From Verrucomicrobiota bacterium (lineage in GTDB: Bacteria > Verrucomicrobiota > Verrucomicrobiia > Limisphaerales > VHDF01): DNA of 64,000 nt. A program made the position numbers and the translations under genes. Where the stretch lies: contig VHDF01000016.1 of the NCBI GenBank assembly GCA_016871495.1, forward strand, positions 1-64,000. Direction: 5' to 3'. Below the pieces are notes generated by a model. That model made no database searches. It was not told where the DNA came from and saw nothing but the letters and a program-made list of their open reading frames with translations. Each line of letters starts with the position of its first letter. Within the stretch, counting starts at the first letter, position 1. Below, piece by piece: positions 20,622 to 29,886 of this stretch.

Positions 20622-22712
20622 TTACTTGGTCGAAATCAATTCCACCAAGGCCGCGTCCTTTTCCGGCCCGCTGATGAAGTCCAGGGACCGGAAGTAGCGA
20701 TCACGCTCGGCTTGCGAGATGGACTTGTCGCCGATGAGTTTCACCAGGAGTGCGGGCGTTTGTTTCCCGCGGGACCGCCAGATGATATCCCGCTTGGCGG
20801 GGCTGGCGAGATCGGAGCCCGCTTTGGCGAGGTAAGCGCTCAGGCAAGCGTCCCATTTTTGATCCGCCCCGATGCCCAAAGCTTCCAAGTACCATCGATC
20901 CTTGCCGTCATGTTGCATGGCCAGCGAGGCCCAAAGGGCAGGAACCTCAGGACTCTTGTGGTGTCGCAAGGCAATGGCCACTTCGCGGCGCACGGCGGGC
21001 GACTTATCCGAGGCGAGCTGCTTGCCGTATCGAATCACATCGAGCTTCAGCGACCGGGCGATGCGCAGCCCCGTGATGCGGATGTCCGCATTCGCGTCCT
21101 TCAAGGCCGATTCCACGTACTTCTTTTCCTTCCCAGGAATCCGCGCCAGCAAATGCAGGGCGCGGGCCCTCATCGCGGGCTGCGAGGACTTCCACAAGGC
21201 TTCCAATTCCTTTTCGGCTTTGCCTTGCATGGCCTTCAACGCGGTGAACGCATGATACCGAACCGCGAGATTGGGCGACTGCAAGGCGCTGACCGCGCCC
21301 GCAGCCGTGGACCCGTCCAGCTTGGGCACCACGGGCTTGTGTCCGGAAGGCGCGACACGATAAATGCGGCCGGTCATGGTGGCCAGTTTGCGGTCCGCCA
21401 TGTTGTGCCCCCCGACTCCGGCGTCATTCCAGTCCGCAATCAACAGCGATCCGTCGGGGGCGGCGCACACGTCCGCAGGGCGGTACCACGTGTCGGCACT
21501 GGTCAGCAAATCCTCGATTCGTCCTGCATAGCCCGCCCCTGAGGGAGTGGCGGGGTAAGCCCGCACCACGCGGGGACCCGCGTCGCAATGGATCGGCTGG
21601 CCGCGAAAAACCTCCGGCAGCAACTGTCCTTCGTAAAGGAGAATGCCGGTGGGAGATCCATTGCCGGTCTGAATGAAATTCGGAACGACACCCGGATCAG
21701 AGAGATGCCAATGATAATCCGGACGCTCCGCCTCCTGGACGCCCTTGCCCTGCGCCTTTTTCCAAGCTACGGACCAGCCGGCGCCTGTCAGTTCATCCAC
21801 GTAGCCGTAATTGCCGAACTCGAAAACGTAATTGATGCGCACCCCGCGATTGCCATCGTCATCGTTGTCCGATTGCCACAGCCCGCCAAAAGAATCGACC
21901 GCCACCTCGTAGTTATTGCGAAAGTTCCAGGCGAGCGTTTCCACTTCGGAGCCGTCCAGATTGCAGCGGAAAATCATGCCCTGGCGGTAGGGCTTGCCTT
22001 TGTTGGTGACTTCCACGCCATCCATGTCAATCACCGGAGTGGTGGTGTGATCCGGAATGGGACCGTGCAGAGGCAACTGGGAAAGCCCGCTGGGGCGAAG
22101 CAGTTTTGGACTGTCATTGCCGAAGTTGAAGTAGAGTTTGCCATCCGGCCCGAAGACGAAAGCGTGCAAGTCGTGATCGTGATCTCCCTGGCCGCCATCC
22201 TCGAAGAGAATTTCCCGCTTGTCGGCCCGATCGTCCCCGTCGGTGTCCGTAAGCACGAAAACATAGGGTGACACCGAAACGATCACTTTGTTCCCCAGCA
22301 CACAAATGCCGAGCGCCGCATCGATGGTCCGATCCTGGTAAAAAGTCTTGGCGTCATCCGCCACGCCATCCAGGTTCTTGTCTTCCAAAATGACGATGCG
22401 ATCGCCTTCGGGTCGCAGCACGCCCCACTCCCGCTTCATGCGTTTGGAAACGCGATAATTCGCGCCTTCGGTCACCCAGACCCGGCCCCGAGAGTCGATA
22501 TCCAGATTGGTGGGATTCACCACCATGGGTTCCGTGGCGAAGAGTTTGGCCTCGAGACCGGACGCTACTTTGGCCGACTTGAGTTGCTCCAAGGCGGCCT
22601 CCATGCCGGAACGGTTGGAGGCATCCGCGGCCCGAAGGGTCGGCAAAGCGAAAGGAAGCACCAAACCAGCCAGGGCAAATCCGCGCCGGAAGGGAGAAGG
22701 AAGCGATTTCAT
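20622..22712 (-). CDS. PVC-type membrane-bound dehydrogenase domain protein
   Basis: The 696-residue exported protein has a signal segment (GFALAGLVLPFALPTLRAAD), a beta-propeller domain typical of the PVC dehydrogenase family (DSRGRVWVTEGANYR, DHDHDLHAFVFGPDGKLYFNFGND, IADWNDAGVGGHNMAD) and C-terminal HEAT-like repeats (RALHLLARIPGKEKKY). The family is related to soluble sugar dehydrogenases and often carries a fused haem domain, encoded separately here. The substrate is unknown, perhaps a sugar. Confidence 0.82.
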   Translation of the reverse strand: MKSLPSPFRRGFALAGLVLPFALPTLRAADASNRSGMEAALEQLKSAKVASGLEAKLFATEPMVVNPTNLDIDSRGRVWVTEGANYRVSKRMKREWGVLRPEGDRIVILEDKNLDGVADDAKTFYQDRTIDAALGICVLGNKVIVSVSPYVFVLTDTDGDDRADKREILFEDGGQGDHDHDLHAFVFGPDGKLYFNFGNDSPKLLRPSGLSQLPLHGPIPDHTTTPVIDMDGVEVTNKGKPYRQGMIFRCNLDGSEVETLAWNFRNNYEVAVDSFGGLWQSDNDDDGNRGVRINYVFEFGNYGYVDELTGAGWSVAWKKAQGKGVQEAERPDYHWHLSDPGVVPNFIQTGNGSPTGILLYEGQLLPEVFRGQPIHCDAGPRVVRAYPATPSGAGYAGRIEDLLTSADTWYRPADVCAAPDGSLLIADWNDAGVGGHNMADRKLATMTGRIYRVAPSGHKPVVPKLDGSTAAGAVSALQSPNLAVRYHAFTALKAMQGKAEKELEALWKSSQPAMRARALHLLARIPGKEKKYVESALKDANADIRITGLRIARSLKLDVIRYGKQLASDKSPAVRREVAIALRHHKSPEVPALWASLAMQHDGKDRWYLEALGIGADQKWDACLSAYLAKAGSDLASPAKRDIIWRSRGKQTPALLVKLIGDKSISQAERDRYFRSLDFISGPEKDAALVELISTK

Positions 22713-22737
22713 AACTTGGCCTAGAGGTCGAGATTGG

Positions 22738-23607
22738 CTATTTCTTGGACTTGTCGTCGAGATTTTGTTTCAGGTCGTCCTCCGTAAGGGAAGACTCGAC
22801 CCCGCCGGGCGGCACGTCCACGTGAGCGATCCAAAGGAAGGCGTTGAGCACCGCTTTGCGAAACGAGTCGTTGCCCCAATTGACATGGCGATGGCCGCCC
22901 GTGAATCCAAATCCACGCCCGCCTCCGGGCCTTTGGAAGGCCCACATCATGGTCTCCGTGCGCCCCTTGGCCTCCTGAATGTGCGGATACGGGCCCTTGG
23001 GATAAACGTAAGGACCGTCGCGGACATCGTCCGAGGGCACCGCAACCAGAATCGGCGTCACCTTGTCCGAGCCCCATCGCATATTGAAGTACCACTCGTC
23101 CTTGACCGAGAAAGGTTTGACCCCGCGAGCGATGGGATGGTCGGGCAGAAACTTGAATTCAGGACTCCACATCGGATTCACGGAGTATTGATGTTCGTAA
23201 TAGCCGCCGATCCACCGATGCATCGCCTGGCCAGGATCCCCTTTAGGCACCTCGACGCCGTAGTGCATGCATCCGAGGCCCACCCCCTTCGCGGCGAGCG
23301 CGTCGAGGCGTTTCAAGCGGTCCGCCTGAATGGCGGGGTGCCCCCCTCCGCCGTCCGCGTAAATAACAATCGCCGCCGCCGAATCCAGGAGCCCCTCGTC
23401 AGAAAGCCAGCCGTTGGTCCGCACGTGCAGTTGAATCCCGGGATAACCGCGCAGTGATTTCTGCAACAACAAGCTGCCGGCACGGAACTCGTGATCGCCG
23501 GGGCCGTGGCTGACACGGCCCGCAATCAAGACGATATGTTTATCAGCCGCCTGCAGCGGAGCGGCCACCAGGAGAGTCCATGCCAGGAGATAAAGGGTGC
23601 TTTTCAT
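22738..23607 (-). CDS. ThuA-like protein, exported
   Basis: A signal peptide (LYLLAWTLLVAAPLQAAD) precedes a ThuA-like trehalose-utilisation domain (IVLIAGRVSHGPGDHEF, LGCMHYGVEVPKGDPG, GRGFGFTGGHRHVNWG). This glutamine-amidotransferase-like fold is common in PVC gene clusters for sugar breakdown; its catalytic role is not established. It is the first gene of the six-gene cluster. The start at 23607 is set by the signal peptide. Confidence 0.82.
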   Translation of the reverse strand: MKSTLYLLAWTLLVAAPLQAADKHIVLIAGRVSHGPGDHEFRAGSLLLQKSLRGYPGIQLHVRTNGWLSDEGLLDSAAAIVIYADGGGGHPAIQADRLKRLDALAAKGVGLGCMHYGVEVPKGDPGQAMHRWIGGYYEHQYSVNPMWSPEFKFLPDHPIARGVKPFSVKDEWYFNMRWGSDKVTPILVAVPSDDVRDGPYVYPKGPYPHIQEAKGRTETMMWAFQRPGGGRGFGFTGGHRHVNWGNDSFRKAVLNAFLWIAHVDVPPGGVESSLTEDDLKQNLDDKSKK

Positions 23608-23736
23608 GAGTGCGAACTGGAGTTCAAATTCCAGGCAACGTCGCCCGGCGGGCAAGCCGGAAAACGTCTGGAACGACCAAGAACACCGCACTTTCCGACG
23701 CGCCGTCAAAGCCAAATGTTCAAAGTCTGACTCGAC

Positions 23737-23870
23737 CCGTGTATCCCGATGTTGTTGGTAGGGCGGGCCTGTCCCAGCCCGCCGCCCACGGGATGCAAAA
23801 CATCATGCTCCGGCGGCGCGCCGGGACGGACGCGCCCTACCTGCATCTCCGGCAACATCGGGACGCACCG
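23737..23870. mobile_element. 134-bp MITE, copy 1
   Basis: The ends are inverted: the left reads CCGTGTATCCCGATGTTG and the right ends CAACATCGGGACGCACCG. A perfect 9-bp target duplication TGACTCGAC flanks it (23728-23736 and 23871-23879). No coding capacity is credible. It lies between divergent ThuA and cytochrome-dehydrogenase genes, so it may influence their promoters. Confidence 0.92.
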
Positions 23871-23953
23871 TGACTCGACTCGATCCACCCGCAGCAGCCA
23901 TGCCCACCCATTCGCCCTTGACGGCTGGGAACGAATGCAGGCTGGCTTGACCC

Positions 23954-25612
23954 ATGATGTGTCGATGGCTGGCTCTGGGGATTCCAATGGCCGTGGGCGG
24001 GCTGTGCACTTGGCTCGCGGGACAACCCGGGGCTACGGCCCAAACCGATCCCGCCTCACGCATCGAGCGAGGACGGCAACTCTATGCCACGCATTGTTTC
24101 GCGTGCCACCAGATCAACGGAGAAGGAGTGCCCGGCGTGTTCCCGCCGCTCGCGAAATCCGACTTTTTGGCGGCGGACCTGGAAAGAAGCATTCGTGCGG
24201 TCTTGGAGGGACTCACCGGCGAGATCACGGTCAATGGGCAGAAATACGCCGGCGCCATGCCGCCCACGGTCGCCAATGACCAGGAGGTGGCGGATATCTT
24301 CACCTTCATTTTGCAAAGTTGGGGGAATTCCGGGGGCGAGGTGGGCCCGGAAACGGTGACGCGCATTCGCAGTCGCACGGCGTTTCCAACCTTCGAGAAA
24401 CTCCAAGAGGCCAACGTCTATCCCCCACTTCCAGCCGCCCCGAAGGGATTCACCCTGCGCGAAGTGGTTCGACTGCCCCAAAAAGGCGTCCGCATGGCCA
24501 GCGACGGGAAAGGAAACTCGCTCTACATCCTCACGGAACAAGGAGATGTGTGGCGGCTCGAACCCTCCCTCGGCAGCCTCACCCAGGTCCTCTGGGGCGA
24601 TCGCTATCTGGAAAAACGCCCAGGAGATCTCGGCGGACCCCTGTTCGTGCTGGGGTTGGCCATGGACAAGCAGAACCGGCTTTACATCGCCTCCAACCAA
24701 CAGAACGAATCCTCCTTGCCGGTGCAGAATATCGTCACGGTGTACCGCACGGACCCCATCGTCAAAGGACTCGTGCCTCCGCCCGGTCCCTGGTTCCAAA
24801 CGAATTACCCGGGCAACGCCGCCTATGTTCACGGGGTCGAGCACATCGCCTTTGGCCCGGACGGTTTTCTGTATGTGGGCAACGGAGCGCGCACCGATGC
24901 GGGACAGACCGGGAAAGATCGCCGATGGCACGGCGAGGGCGAAACCCCCATCACGGCCTGCCTGTGGCGGATCGATCCCAAGACTTCCCCCCCAACCATG
25001 GAGATCTATGCTCGAGGCATTCGCAACGCCTACGGTTTCTGCTGGAACGATCGCGGTGAGATGTTCGCGACCGAAAACGGTCCGGATGCAGACGCGCCCG
25101 AGGAATTAAACTTGATCGAGCGAGGCCGGCATTACGGCTTCCCCTATCAGTTTGCCGACTGGAAAAGAAAGGCCTACGGGCACACGCCGGATCCGCCGCC
25201 GGGGTTGGAGCCGACGTTCCCCATCCCCAATCTGGGCCCCGACGGGGGATTTGCCGGCCAGCCCCTTTACACGTTCGATCCGCATTCGGGGCCGGGCGGC
25301 ATCGTGTTCTTGGGCGGCGATTTTCCCGAGGATTACCGAGGCACTTTTTTCATCACGCGTTTCGGCAATTTCATTCGCACTCCGAAAGACAATGTCGGTT
25401 TCGACGTGCTTCAAGCCAGGCTCCGCAAGGGCGAGAACGGCCAGTATGAGGCCCGCATCCATACCTTGCTCGCGCCTCTGGGCCGGCCCATTGATATTCA
25501 CCTCAGCGGAAAGGGCACGATCTTTATCTGCGAGTATTCGCGAGGCACCAACAGCGCGTCCTCCTATGCTCCTCCCGGGAGAATCCTGGAACTGAAGGCG
25601 AAGCTCGAGTAG
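23954..25612 (+). CDS. Cytochrome c fused to PQQ-type sugar dehydrogenase domain
   Basis: An exported 552-residue protein begins with a signal segment and a c-type cytochrome domain with haem site CFACH near residue 49 and a Met-ligand region (AGAMPPT). A glucose/sorbosone-dehydrogenase-like beta-propeller follows (HGVEHIAFGPDGFLYVGNG, YARGIRNAYGFCWN, NLIERGRHYGFPYQF). It should oxidise a sugar or polyol and pass electrons to its own haem. It stands alone and divergent from the ThuA cluster. MMCRW at 23954 is the best start. Confidence 0.82.
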   Translation: MMCRWLALGIPMAVGGLCTWLAGQPGATAQTDPASRIERGRQLYATHCFACHQINGEGVPGVFPPLAKSDFLAADLERSIRAVLEGLTGEITVNGQKYAGAMPPTVANDQEVADIFTFILQSWGNSGGEVGPETVTRIRSRTAFPTFEKLQEANVYPPLPAAPKGFTLREVVRLPQKGVRMASDGKGNSLYILTEQGDVWRLEPSLGSLTQVLWGDRYLEKRPGDLGGPLFVLGLAMDKQNRLYIASNQQNESSLPVQNIVTVYRTDPIVKGLVPPPGPWFQTNYPGNAAYVHGVEHIAFGPDGFLYVGNGARTDAGQTGKDRRWHGEGETPITACLWRIDPKTSPPTMEIYARGIRNAYGFCWNDRGEMFATENGPDADAPEELNLIERGRHYGFPYQFADWKRKAYGHTPDPPPGLEPTFPIPNLGPDGGFAGQPLYTFDPHSGPGGIVFLGGDFPEDYRGTFFITRFGNFIRTPKDNVGFDVLQARLRKGENGQYEARIHTLLAPLGRPIDIHLSGKGTIFICEYSRGTNSASSYAPPGRILELKAKLE

Positions 25613-25637
25613 GGCTGGAAATCGCCGCCAGGCAAGT

Positions 25638-27119
25638 TTAACGCGCCCAACCGGAAGCCCGATCGAGCGCGCGTTTCCATTCCGCCCGCAACTGTCCGCG
25701 TTTCGCGGCCGTCATGCGCGGCTTGAACACGGTCTCGGCTTGCCATTGGCGGGACAAGGCACCGCGATCCTTGAAGAAGCCGACGGCTAATCCCGCCAAA
25801 TAAGCCGCACCCAACGCGGTGGTCTCAGCAACTCTGGGACGCACAACCCGCGTCCCCAGCAAGTCGCTTTGAAATTGCATCAACAGATTGTTGACGCAGG
25901 CCCCGCCATCGACCCGCAATTCCCTCAGTCGAAGCCCGGCATCTTTTTCCATCGCGGCGAGCACATCGGCAACCTGGTAGGCGATGCCTTCCAAGGCGGC
26001 GCGGGCGACATGCGCCCGGGTCACACCCCGGGTCAATCCCGCGATCACCCCCCGGGCATACTGATCCCAATGCGGCGCGCCAAGCCCCGCAAAAGCCGGA
26101 ACGAAATACACCCCGCCATTGTCCGCCACCTGGGCCGCCAGAGCCTCGATTTCCGCGGAGGACCGAATGAGCCCCAATCCATCCCTTAACCACTGCACGA
26201 CCGCTCCTGCGATAAAAATGCTTCCTTCCAACGCGTATTCCAAACGCCCTCCCAATCGCCAGGCCACCGTCGTCAGGAGTTGATTCTTCGAGGTCATGGG
26301 CTTCTCGCCGGTCTGCATAAGCATGAAACAGCCCGTGCCATAAGTGTTCTTCACCATCCCGGGCTTCCAACACCCCTGGCCAAACAACGCCGCTTGCTGA
26401 TCACCCGCCATGCCCGCGATGGGCGTTTCCCCTCCCAACACGGAAGTCGAACCCACGACCTCGCTCGAGTCCCGAACCTCAGGGAGCATGGACCTCGGCA
26501 CCCCGAAAAGGCGCAGCAAGTCGTCGTCCCAATCCCCAGTCTTGAGATTGAAAAGCATGGTGCGGGATGCATTGCTCGCATCCGTGACGTGGCAGCGTCC
26601 CCCGGTCAAATTCCAGATCAACCAGGCGTCGATCGTGCCGAACGCGAGCCGTCCCTGCCTGGCTTTCGCGGCGGCGCCTGGAATGTGTTTCAGAAGCCAC
26701 TGCACTTTTGTCGCCGAAAAATAGGCATCCACCACCAAACCGGTTTTCCGCCGGATCACCGCCGCCCATCCCTTTTTCCGCAGCCGGTCACAATGCTCCG
26801 CCGTGCGACGGTCCTGCCAGACGATGGCGGGGGCGATCGGACGTCCCGAGTCGCGATCCCAGACCACTGTCGTCTCGCGTTGATTCGTGATGCCGATGGC
26901 GGCCACGTCCGTCGCGGTGGACCCCGCCTTCTCGAGAGCCTCCCGGGCGACAGCCGCCTGGCTGGACCAAATCTCCATGGCGTCATGCTCAACCCAGCCG
27001 GGCTGGGGGAAGAACTGGCCAAATTCCCGTTGCGCAACCGCGATCATCCCTCCGGATTGATCAAACAAAATGGCTCGAGAACTCGTGGTTCCCTGATCCA
27101 GCGCGAGAACGTACTTCAT
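25638..27119 (-). CDS. glpK: Glycerol kinase
   Basis: The 493-residue FGGY kinase makes glycerol-3-phosphate from glycerol and ATP. The N-terminal phosphate motif [16 protein letters not shown], the FGGY-like segment [21 protein letters not shown] and the C-terminal signature [20 protein letters not shown] are present. Length and motifs are typical of GlpK. It lies 1 bp after the aquaporin gene, so glycerol uptake and phosphorylation are coupled. Confidence 0.93.
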   Translation of the reverse strand: MKYVLALDQGTTSSRAILFDQSGGMIAVAQREFGQFFPQPGWVEHDAMEIWSSQAAVAREALEKAGSTATDVAAIGITNQRETTVVWDRDSGRPIAPAIVWQDRRTAEHCDRLRKKGWAAVIRRKTGLVVDAYFSATKVQWLLKHIPGAAAKARQGRLAFGTIDAWLIWNLTGGRCHVTDASNASRTMLFNLKTGDWDDDLLRLFGVPRSMLPEVRDSSEVVGSTSVLGGETPIAGMAGDQQAALFGQGCWKPGMVKNTYGTGCFMLMQTGEKPMTSKNQLLTTVAWRLGGRLEYALEGSIFIAGAVVQWLRDGLGLIRSSAEIEALAAQVADNGGVYFVPAFAGLGAPHWDQYARGVIAGLTRGVTRAHVARAALEGIAYQVADVLAAMEKDAGLRLRELRVDGGACVNNLLMQFQSDLLGTRVVRPRVAETTALGAAYLAGLAVGFFKDRGALSRQWQAETVFKPRMTAAKRGQLRAEWKRALDRASGWAR

Positions 27120-27120
27120 A

Positions 27121-27852
27121 TCATGGATTCCAAAAATAAACGTAAAACTGAGCCCCAGCGATGCCTCCCAGAATGGGTCCTAAAATCGGCACCCAGGCGT
27201 ATCCCCAATCCGAACCGCCTTTGCCCGCGATCGGAAGGAGAGCGTGAGCCAGTCTCGGACCGAAATCGCGAACCGGATTGATGGCGTAACCCGTGGGGCC
27301 GCCAAGCGACAATCCAATGGACCACACGATCAAACCGATCAGCGCCGGCCCCAGACCTTTGTCGAACCCCGAACCTGGAACCAAGTTGGCGGGCGAAGCG
27401 ACCGCCAAGGCCCCCAGTACCAACACGAACGTACCGATCACCTCCGACATGACGTTTCCGACCGCATGGCGGCAAGCGGGTGCCGTGCAAAAGACCGCTA
27501 ATTTAGTTGCAGGATCTTGGGTAGCCGCCCAGTGAGGCAAGTACGCGAGCCACACCAGCACCGATCCCGTCATCGCCCCAAGCAGTTGGGCGGCCAGATA
27601 CGTGGGAACCTTCGCCCAGGCCAATTTCCCAATGGAGGCAAGCCCAAGCGTCACGGCCGGATTGAGGTGCCCTCCGCTAGCGGAACCCACACAATAGACC
27701 GCAAGGGTCACAGCCAGCGCCCAGCCGGTGGTGATCACGATCCAGCCTGATCCAGCGCCTTTCGAACGTGTTAACACAACGTTGGCGACCACACCACTTC
27801 CCAGAAGGATGAGGAGCATGGTGCCGATAAACTCCGCGGCAAAAAGAGACAT
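27121..27852 (-). CDS. glpF: Glycerol uptake facilitator (aquaglyceroporin)
   Basis: About 243 residues with six membrane helices. The first pore motif is HLNPAVT. The second reads AINPVRD, NPV in place of the usual NPA but with the aquaglyceroporin Asp after it. It should pass glycerol through the inner membrane for the kinase encoded downstream. The reading frame continues upstream through the 134-bp MITE, but [11 protein letters not shown] at 27852 is the natural start. Confidence 0.88.
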   Translation of the reverse strand: MSLFAAEFIGTMLLILLGSGVVANVVLTRSKGAGSGWIVITTGWALAVTLAVYCVGSASGGHLNPAVTLGLASIGKLAWAKVPTYLAAQLLGAMTGSVLVWLAYLPHWAATQDPATKLAVFCTAPACRHAVGNVMSEVIGTFVLVLGALAVASPANLVPGSGFDKGLGPALIGLIVWSIGLSLGGPTGYAINPVRDFGPRLAHALLPIAGKGGSDWGYAWVPILGPILGGIAGAQFYVYFWNP

Positions 27853-27937
27853 AAGAACTAAACTCGATGGGATTGCCAGACCTCCTACCAGAAGACCCCG
27901 CAAAACACCATGCAAAAGAATGGCGCCCGTTCGACCA

Positions 27938-28071
27938 CCGTGTATCCCGATGTTGTTGGTAGGGCGGGCCTGTCCCAGCCCGCCGCCCACGGGATGCAAA
28001 ACATCATGCTCCGGCGGCGCGCCGGGACGGACGCGCCCTACCTGCATCACCGGCAACATCGGGATGCACCG
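27938..28071. mobile_element. 134-bp MITE, copy 2
   Basis: It has the same length and ends as copy 1 (CCGTGTATCCCGATG at left, CATCGGGATGCACCG at right), flanked by the 9-bp duplication GTTCGACCA (27929-27937 and 28072-28080). It lies 86 bp upstream of the glpF start, within the likely promoter region of glpFK. Confidence 0.93.
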
Positions 28072-28081
28072 GTTCGACCAA

Positions 28082-28290
28082 GGTGCCTCCGCAAGTGGTC
28101 GCTGACCGGGTTGTCGTGGTCACGCCGACAGCCCTGTCTGCCGTTTCGCAGGCTCCCCAAACTGCGGGGCGACGAAGGGAACCCGTCGTGTGGAGAGCAT
28201 GGAAGGGCCTCATTCTTCACCCGCCGGACCGACGGGCCTTCGGCGATACGGCAGGCTGGGCAGCCTGCGCCACACGACAGACAACTTCAG
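28082..28290. repeat. Dispersed repeat C, copy 1
   Basis: A sequence containing GACAGCCCTGTCTGCCG, CTGCGGGGCGACGAAGGGAA and ATTCTTCACCCGCCGG recurs at 61930-62105, also directly after a 134-bp MITE. It looks like non-coding repetitive DNA of REP type. The rest of the gap to 28655 is AT-richer and holds no clear gene. Confidence 0.65.
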
Positions 28291-28655
28291 GATGCACGGG
28301 TTCGCCTAGGGCTTCGAGTCCATCACCCCAGTCCCACTGGATCGTGAATTCGAACTCTTGCTCTCGCGTTTCAACCACACTCCACGCTTGGTGTCGAAAA
28401 TCCTTACATCCCCATTCCCCAGCACACCACTACACAACCACCTCATTTCCAAAGAGTTGAAAACCACAAGCCTCAAAGCGCATTCCATCCGTCAGAAAAA
28501 TCGTCGGAAGACCTTACAATTCTTGGATCTTGCAAAACAGAATCCTCGGAACATAAAAAACTCACGATGTTATTCATCAACCACTTATAACGATTTCAAA
28601 TGAAACGGCCTAATTCCTGCTCTCAATTTGGTCATTCAAGCATTCAACGCGAATT

Positions 28656-29192
28656 ATGAAAAAGCATCTTTGTTCATGGGTTGCAGGAGTGAGTCTGGCC
28701 ATCCTAACTTCCCACGCCGCTAAGGTTTCGGTTACATTTCCGGAAGTGGACGGTCCTTTATTTTCGACCGGCTTCCGTTTGCCTCCCGCGGCTGTGTCGA
28801 CAGAACTGTTTTCGCTTCCTCCGGGAGCCGCGATCTCTTCTGCAACGTTGGAAGGCACTTTTGGGGCGACATCAACATTCGTCGGAAGTACGGCGCATCA
28901 TGCGCTTTTGATTGATGGAGTGGTGTTCGGAGGCACCGGCATCGTTGTTCCCGATCCTTTTTCCTCGGTTGTTCCTTTCAGTTTCACGTTGCCCAATGTT
29001 GCTGGAGTCTTGGACGGCTTGTTGGACGGTGACGCCACACTCTCCTACATCCAAACGTCTCCTTTCAGGGTTCGGTTCAGCGAGACCACTTTGACCATCG
29101 AATACGATGTCGTGGGCGTGCCGGATGCGGGTTCGACCGCCGCCTTGCTCGCGCTGGCCGGAGTGGTGGCGATTCGCCGCCGACGCCGCTAA
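28656..29192 (+). CDS. VPDxG-CTERM exported protein
   Basis: The 178-residue protein has an N-terminal signal (LCSWVAGVSLAILTSHAA), a beta-rich body and a C-terminal sorting tail VPDAGSTAALLALAGVVAIRRRRR. The tail combines a VPDxG motif, a hydrophobic helix and an arginine cluster and is recognised by an exosortase-type system. It is likely surface or exopolysaccharide associated. A strong terminator follows. Confidence 0.78.
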   Translation: MKKHLCSWVAGVSLAILTSHAAKVSVTFPEVDGPLFSTGFRLPPAAVSTELFSLPPGAAISSATLEGTFGATSTFVGSTAHHALLIDGVVFGGTGIVVPDPFSSVVPFSFTLPNVAGVLDGLLDGDATLSYIQTSPFRVRFSETTLTIEYDVVGVPDAGSTAALLALAGVVAIRRRRR

Positions 29193-29217
29193 GCATTTTC
29201 CGACCCTTTTCAAACCA

Positions 29218-29256
29218 ACGCGAAGCCCCTGCGGGCTTCGCGTTTTGTTTGTTTTG
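29218..29256 (+). terminator. Rho-independent terminator of the CTERM gene
   Basis: The 12-bp stem AACGCGAAGCCC / GGGCTTCGCGTT closes a 4-nt loop and is followed by a T-rich run (TTGTTTGTTTTG). Confidence 0.88.
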
Positions 29257-29313
29257 TTTGATCCCGCATCTCCCGGCTTGCCCCGCCCCGGCGGCACAGT
29301 TCATCTTGCCTCC

Positions 29314-29532
29314 ATGACAGAGGATCGCCAAGCGGGCATCGCCCGCATCCGGGACGCCTGCAAATCGATCGCCCTCGAAATGATGAAAATCCACCCAACC
29401 CTTCCAAGCCTTCAGGACACCGAGGCCCAGGGAGAGATTCTGAAAGCCTTGTTCGAAGCAACGAAGCAGGTCGAAATCATCAAGAAACGCCTGGCCAAAT
29501 TGGAGGCCAAAGATGACTCGGCACTGCTCTAA
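29314..29532 (+). CDS. Small helical hypothetical protein
   Basis: A 72-residue frame starts MTEDRQAGIARIRDACKS. It is rich in Lys, Glu and Ala with heptad-like spacing (VEIIKKRLAKLEAK), suggesting a coiled coil. No family is recognised and no strong ribosome site is visible. Composition and lack of overlap with other genes favour a real gene. Confidence 0.5.
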   Translation: MTEDRQAGIARIRDACKSIALEMMKIHPTLPSLQDTEAQGEILKALFEATKQVEIIKKRLAKLEAKDDSALL

Positions 29533-29886
29533 CCTGTCCAGGCTCGTCCGCCCCATCGGCATGGGATTTCCCTGTTAAAAGCAGGGTTTCACGTGCCGTG
29601 CGGACCATGTTTTCGCGATGCATTTTAATGTGCCACCAGACGCACATTTGTCGGCGAGTCAAGATTTGGTAACTAAGGACTAGGTTAACGGTTGTATTGC
29701 CAGAGTCTTCGAGTCACTGGGTAAACGGAAACGGCGGCCTCTCGGAGGCCGCCGCTTTTCTTTTCTCTCCACCGACCCCTCCTCCGCTTCACGACCGATC
29801 CCACTTCAATCCATCGTGGCCACGCAAGCACTCAACCTTGCTCGGCGAGACGGATTGCTGGCACCTCCATCCCCTTCGTCAACTCC
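29533..29886. other. Intergenic with strong terminator and possible small RNA
   Basis: No coding frame is convincing. A terminator-like hairpin at 29733-29765 (stem GGCGGCCTC / GAGGCCGCC, loop TCG, then CTTTTCTTTTCTC) is about 200 bp past the nearest stop codon, so it may end a small RNA transcribed from within this gap. Confidence 0.45.

Noticed and set aside
27853-28059. N-terminal extension of glpF through the MITE
   Set aside because: The extra residues are simply the translated mobile element, and the family start is at 27852. Similar extensions occur wherever the element lies beside a gene.
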